DNA of 64,000 bases from Hymenopus coronatus (lineage: Eukaryota; Arthropoda; Insecta; Mantodea; Hymenopodidae): assembly GCA_030762935.1 (NCBI GenBank), contig CM060900.1, forward strand, positions 439,690,759-439,754,758, written 5' to 3'. A program made the position numbers and the translations under genes. The notes beneath the pieces were generated by a model that searched no databases, had not been told where the DNA came from, and saw nothing but the letters and a program-made list of their open reading frames with translations. This document shows positions 59,401 to 64,000 of this stretch, in pieces; position 1 is the first letter of the stretch, and every line of letters begins with the position of its first letter.

Positions 59401-61020
59401 AAAGAAATAAATGTAATTATTAAGTTCTTCAGAATGGGAAAGAGAATCTCAAAAAATGGAAATCAACAGCAATAGCATAAGACTTTGAACAATAAATGTG
59501 ATATGTTGCTTTAAAGTATTGTATAATATTGCTACCATAATACATTTAACAGCAGCAAATTAAAATAGTGAGTATGTAAATCATTTCTGAGAAGTCTACA
59601 AAGTTTGTAGAGTACTCTAGACCTGAGCATCATCTAAAAGTAACCAAAAGTATGGAATATAATGAAGTCAGTGAATGAAAAATAACTATTTAAATTACCA
59701 GCATTTTGTAAATATTTTTATTTGTATTATTGTTTAATAAACTGCTAATATGCACCCAAATTTTATGTGCACTTACATGCAAATATTCATGAGTATTTGC
59801 AAGATTAATTTTTAATATTCACAAAGACTGGATTTTACAGTCTGTCTCTATCTACTTTGGTCTTTATTTTTTTCCCCCCCTGATTCATAATAGGTTATTG
59901 AAATGATTTAATCTTCCTTGCCGAGATATATTCACATTACTAATAATTTTTTTCCAAGCAGTTTTTAGAGTGTGCTTTGTGGACTATTTCATCCATCCAG
60001 TTATAACTTAACGTTTTTCAAATCAAGCTTTGTATACTGCAAACTTGGTGAAAAATTCTATACATGTAATTTCTGCTCAAGGAATAGAAAATATGCTTTA
60101 ATAGTTAAACCTGTAGAAACCTCTTGCAGTTTCGTAGTGTCTTTTGTCATTTTAGGTTAAAATCTCTTTCATTGTACAGGTTGAGTAAGGCTAAGGAAAA
60201 TATAAATATTTTCAATTTTTGGCGGATGGTAATGATTTCTAATAATTTAGCCCAGCATGATAATGATTTATAATCATTACCCAGCTTGTATCTTTAAAAC
60301 TGGCTTTTATAGAATTCCAAATAACCTGTTTTTTAAAAGCATCAAAAATGTTAAAGCAAATTGATTATAAAACCAGCTCTTCTATAATGAGCATAATCTA
60401 AATTGTATTGTAGCAAAACATTTTTTTAACAACATAGATCTATTTAATGTTATGACTATATGATACCTAAAGTAGAGAAATAAAAGCTTTTGTAAATTAT
60501 TAATCACATATACTCCTTATATACTTGAATATTAATGCAAAATGGAAAATTAAATGAGAATCTTCAGAAATTGAGCTTCCAATGATTTAAATTGCAGCTC
60601 TTAGTTGAAGAAGGAGAGTATAACAACCTGTTTTTGAGGAAATTGGTTAAATTTTTGGTCTTGATAAAGGTTTTATCTGTGGTTTTCACTGCCCTGAGAA
60701 GCATCCATTTTCATCAGCTTATTCATCCCATTCGTTGTTTCAAATTCATTGATAGTTGTTAGGGTTGAGACAGTTTAAAGGAGAACTTTACAAAGCTAGC
60801 AAAAGCAATTTTAATTAGACTCATGTGAAAATTAACTTACACTTTCTGTGAGTAATGCTATACATTCAAGGCCACTATAATTAAAGTAGCCCACTAAAGA
60901 GGCTTTTGCATGGTAACTTTTGGGTCATGAGTTTTTATTAAATTATGATTCACAATACCATTGAAACAGGGTTAAACAGAAAATCTTTACGGTAATACTG
61001 AACTCAATTAGTATATCATA
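56400..61020. other. Itpr intron 7, unassigned stretch
   Basis: AT-rich, with one (CCR)n repeat at 58104-58172. Nothing else recognised; short frames such as 56584-56805 and 59972-60160 have no domain. Confidence 0.5.
58104..58172 (+). repeat. (CCA/CCG)n trinucleotide repeat
   Basis: Mostly cca units starting with ccgccgcca. It makes a poly-Pro frame (58082-58312) that is low complexity, not a gene. Confidence 0.93.
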
Positions 61021-61029
61021 AGTTTAATG

Positions 61030-61750
61030 AAAGCCTTCTGCATTTGTTCAGGTTCCTTCAAGGTCCTCCACAGGTTCAAGTCCAGAGGTGTTACATCTGA
61101 TAAACCTGCTGGGAACTCAAATTTGCTTCTTCATCCTATCCAGTACTCCTGCATATTGTTACTCAGGAAAGCTTCCATTCCTCAATTATAATGGCAGGGC
61201 ACTCTGTCATGTTGTTTCCTTAAAGTGCACATAATACTGGTAAAATTAATGTGCATCATATTTCCAAATACATGGCATCAGTAACTGCACATTCAGAATA
61301 AAGGGTCCTATTAAATCCCTAGATGACAGTCCATATCAGACACCCCATGTAGTTTGACTGTCTTGTCAACATGAGCGTGTGCCTTTTCTAGAGCCCAGGA
61401 CAATTCACTATTCCATTAAGTTTGAATTGAGCCTAATTAGACCATATAATCTTTTGCCTTAAACTCATTTTCTATACACTGAAACCATTCACTACTTAGA
61501 ATCCACCTCATTTTATCCGTGCAGTAATCTTGGTACATATTTAGTGACTTTCAAATTTTTGTACACTCACATTGCTAACACCTTGCCTCATGGCTACATT
61601 ATGTAGCAGACTTCTAATTTGAAGTTGCAAATCTTTATGTGACATAGCTGAAAGAATTGTAACTATATAAAGGTCTTCTGGATGTTCCTTAGTGCAGATC
61701 ACAAACAGAACCATATGTCTCAAGCTTATCACAAAACCATGTCATTGTCA
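61030..61750 (-). mobile_element. Tc1/mariner-type transposase C-terminal fossil
   Basis: The minus strand reads KMRWILSSEWFQCIENEF near 61470-61520, degraded sequence, then AFLSNNMQEYWIG near 61140-61180 and FEFPAGLSDVTPLDLNLWRT near 61070-61130. The last block corresponds to the W-P-x-RSPDxTPLDFFLWG block with the third catalytic Asp, typical of the insect transposases also seen at 51470-51990. The 63-codon frame at 61541-61732 is adjacent and may be its N-terminal remnant. Old. Confidence 0.66.
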
Positions 61751-61759
61751 ATCTAAGTA

Positions 61760-62985
61760 ATATCTAAACTGTATTTACATTATGTAACAAAGAGATGTTG
61801 ATGAGTCATTTACATGATGATTATTAATATTGATTGTGGTCACCTTCCTTTCGGCCTGGGGAACATAACATTTGTTCTTTGGCATCACAGGAGGTCTTGA
61901 AATGTTCCATTATGAAAATAAATTAAATTTCCTTCAGAGATCTGAGTGTAGCAGTGGTGGCCAAAAGACAGGGATACATAAACCCTGACTTTAAATATGT
62001 TCTTTTAGAACTGATCTGAGCAGCAGGTTTGCATTATCCTAATATGGCATAGCTGATATTGGCAGCCAGCAAACAGGTTCACACAAAACAGCTATCATAG
62101 AGGATATTTAATCCCTACGAGGTCGTTAGTAAACACCTTATTTAGTTCTAGCCGACAGTGGAAGCTCTACTTCCATGTCTCAGATTTACATGCATTGAAA
62201 GGTTGCTACCAGAAAAATAAACATTTTTGAGGGTAAAATATAAATGCCAAAATTTAATCATTACAATAAAATCTCCTTGTCAGTAGCAGCAACAGCTAAA
62301 GACATATTTATAGCAGTTAACTGTTTTCTCATTGAAACAGAGACTCTTTAGTTAATATTTCACTGTAAAATTAACATGTGCCTTTTCTTCAAATTATGAC
62401 TTGACTGCCATTTAGCAGTTATTACAGAGTAGATGGAGGTGGCAGGCAAAGTGGGCCACTTAAGAAATAATAGCGTTTTTGTACATTAGCATAGGTATAT
62501 TATACATTTATTAGCATAGTGAATATTTATACCTGTTTGAAAATATAGGCAGATTTGACTCACAAATCACTTTCTTTCACAATTTGTAACTTGTGACCAC
62601 ACTAATAACTAAGAGAATAAATAACTTGCCTAAGAGAATATGTGTAAGGCAGAGAAAAACATGCATAAGGACTTAAATGAATGCATAGGTAGTGTGTACC
62701 AAATTCCAATTTTATAATTCACACCATGCTTAGTGTGAAAACAGTACATTTGTGGGATGTTTTAGCAAATATTAATGTACAAAGTGTTCTTCAGTACAGT
62801 TACAACTGGTTTCACTTTCCAGAACCCTTATTACTATTTTACAGCATACTGAATAGTTAATAAAAACTCTGATGTGTTCCATTCACATGACTTCCTTTAC
62901 TTGTTCCATAAATAAACTATTTGTACTAAATATATATCATGCTAAGTAAGATAAATGTTAGTGAATTGGTCTTATTACTTGATTT
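61760..62985. other. Itpr intron 7, unassigned stretch
   Basis: AT-rich; I see no gene or repeat here. Confidence 0.45.
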
Positions 62986-62989
62986 CTTG

Positions 62990-63690
62990 TAAGTAGAATG
63001 GAAGTAAGGAAATACGCTAGGCTAAAGGGATAGTCAAATCCTTTAAAAGCTGACCGTTATGTGAAACAATTGAAATTCATTTGCCAGGAGTAAAAACAAA
63101 AAAATAAATGAAATGAAAGATGACTTCCTAATTGAGAATAGTTTAAATACTGTAACATTAAAACCAGTAACAAAGAATGTCTCAGAAATGGTTTAGTCTG
63201 CATGTATATGATATAAATTGTGTGATTTAACGAGATCTACATTTTTCATGTAAGTTTTAATGTATCTGTTTAGTAGTAACCTTTTACCACTTATACAAAA
63301 GTTACACAGAATGAAGAGGTCTTCAGAGACCCCAAAAAATTCTCGATAATTTCATTTGTCATCTAAAATATCTTGATATTTGAATCAAATTTGCTAGAGC
63401 CATTTTTGGGAAGATAAAAATGTTAAAAAATGTTCTATATATAGGATAGCTGAAAGTGGGAGAATTTCCCTGCAAATTTTTGTGTCACATCCTTAGAAGG
63501 TACTGAACTTAAACACCAAGTTTGGTATTTAACCAACTTTTTATTTTTGAGTGCTGCCCCCCCCTCCCCCCCCACACACACACACACATAGATACAGATT
63601 TTTTGGATTCAGGGGACCCTAAAATATGTTCTTCTGGTGAAATCTCAGTATCAAATTTTTGGGTAGAATACAATACCTTCTATATTTACT
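62990..63690 (+). repeat. Unclassified dispersed repeat, second clear copy
   Basis: Same orientation as 16430-17720: acgctaggctaaagggatag, tgtgaaacaattgaaatt, ataaattgtgtgatttaacg, gaagaggtcttcagagaccc, gaacttaaacaccaagtttg, a C-rich/CA tract and tatcaaatttttgggtagaa. About 700 bp, shorter than the first copy. Confidence 0.74.
63558..63590 (+). repeat. Poly-C and (CA)n simple repeat
   Basis: cccccccctccccccccc followed by acacacacac. It lies at the same place within the repeat as the CA/CGCA tract at 17521-17612. Confidence 0.92.
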
Positions 63691-64000
63691 GTGTACATTG
63701 TACATATGTGCTGAAGAAAGTAAAAAGCATTTTCTGAAGAATCTTGCCAAGTTATCTGGATTTGTATTAAGAATAGTAGAATAGGACTTAGTGATTTATA
63801 TCCTCACAGCACTTAAATGAAGGTATCTGCACATATAAAGCATGGAACCATTTTAGCCTAAATATGTTCTATTCTTCATCTGAATATCTTTAAGATGTTT
63901 GTACATTTGCCATATGAGCAAAACATGAAGAATCTGAACATTTAAACTGCAATCAGTTAACTGTAGCCAAGATCACCTACCTTAGTGATAACATCTGTTT

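Noticed and set aside
48121..64000. Further Itpr exons
   Set aside because: I looked for the expected continuation (TRQPVFVQLL-like) next to acceptor sites and found none; a short exon could still be missed by eye.

Overview
The window is a stretch of a eukaryotic, almost certainly insect, genome. It is AT-rich, has long introns and is crowded with transposable elements. The host gene is an inositol 1,4,5-trisphosphate receptor (Itpr) on the + strand. Seven consecutive coding exons (5866-6031, 13579-13884, 18158-18421, 35227-35427, 45338-45453, 47448-47583, 47863-48120) join in frame, with acceptor AG and donor GT at every internal junction. They give about 482 codons from the central regulatory part of the receptor. 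The IP3-binding N-terminus and the C-terminal channel lie outside the window on either side. Intron size (0.28 to 16.8 kb), element content and the insect-type protein suggest a large-genome hemimetabolous insect (roach, termite or orthopteroid type). The order is an inference.

Layout. 1-5865: upstream intron with a Penelope tail fossil, and a mariner sitting in the middle of an inverted repeat. 6032-13578 (intron 1): reverse-transcriptase and Penelope fossils, a gag-like zinc-knuckle remnant, a SINE and a dispersed repeat. 13885-18157 (intron 2): a SINE and an unclassified repeat with a CA microsatellite. 18422-35226 (intron 3): hAT/ZBED-like and Penelope fossils, then an 8.4 kb terminal-inverted-repeat DNA transposon with a broken DUF7869-type gene on the - strand. 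That gene is split by a nearly complete 5.83 kb I-type non-LTR retrotransposon flanked by a perfect 12-bp target duplication. 35428-45337 (intron 4): a foldback MITE, a TIR element carrying a ~190-bp tandem array, and hAT, Gypsy and Tc1 fossils, SINEs and a repeat paired with one in intron 1. 45454-47447 (intron 5): a reverse-transcriptase fossil with a perfect 98-bp tandem duplication ending about 30 bp before exon 6. 48121-64000: intron 7, with a 5'-truncated non-LTR element (12-bp target duplication), Tc1/mariner-type fossils, SINEs and microsatellites. No further Itpr exon was recognised there.

Only Itpr looks like a functional host gene. Everything else that codes is mobile-element sequence. 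The I-type element is the youngest looking: its ORF2 is open except for one in-frame TAG between reverse transcriptase and RNase H, and ORF1 has one apparent frameshift near its start. The most unusual item is its host, the DUF7869-type transposon, whose ends carry TIRs plus internal copies of the same motif.
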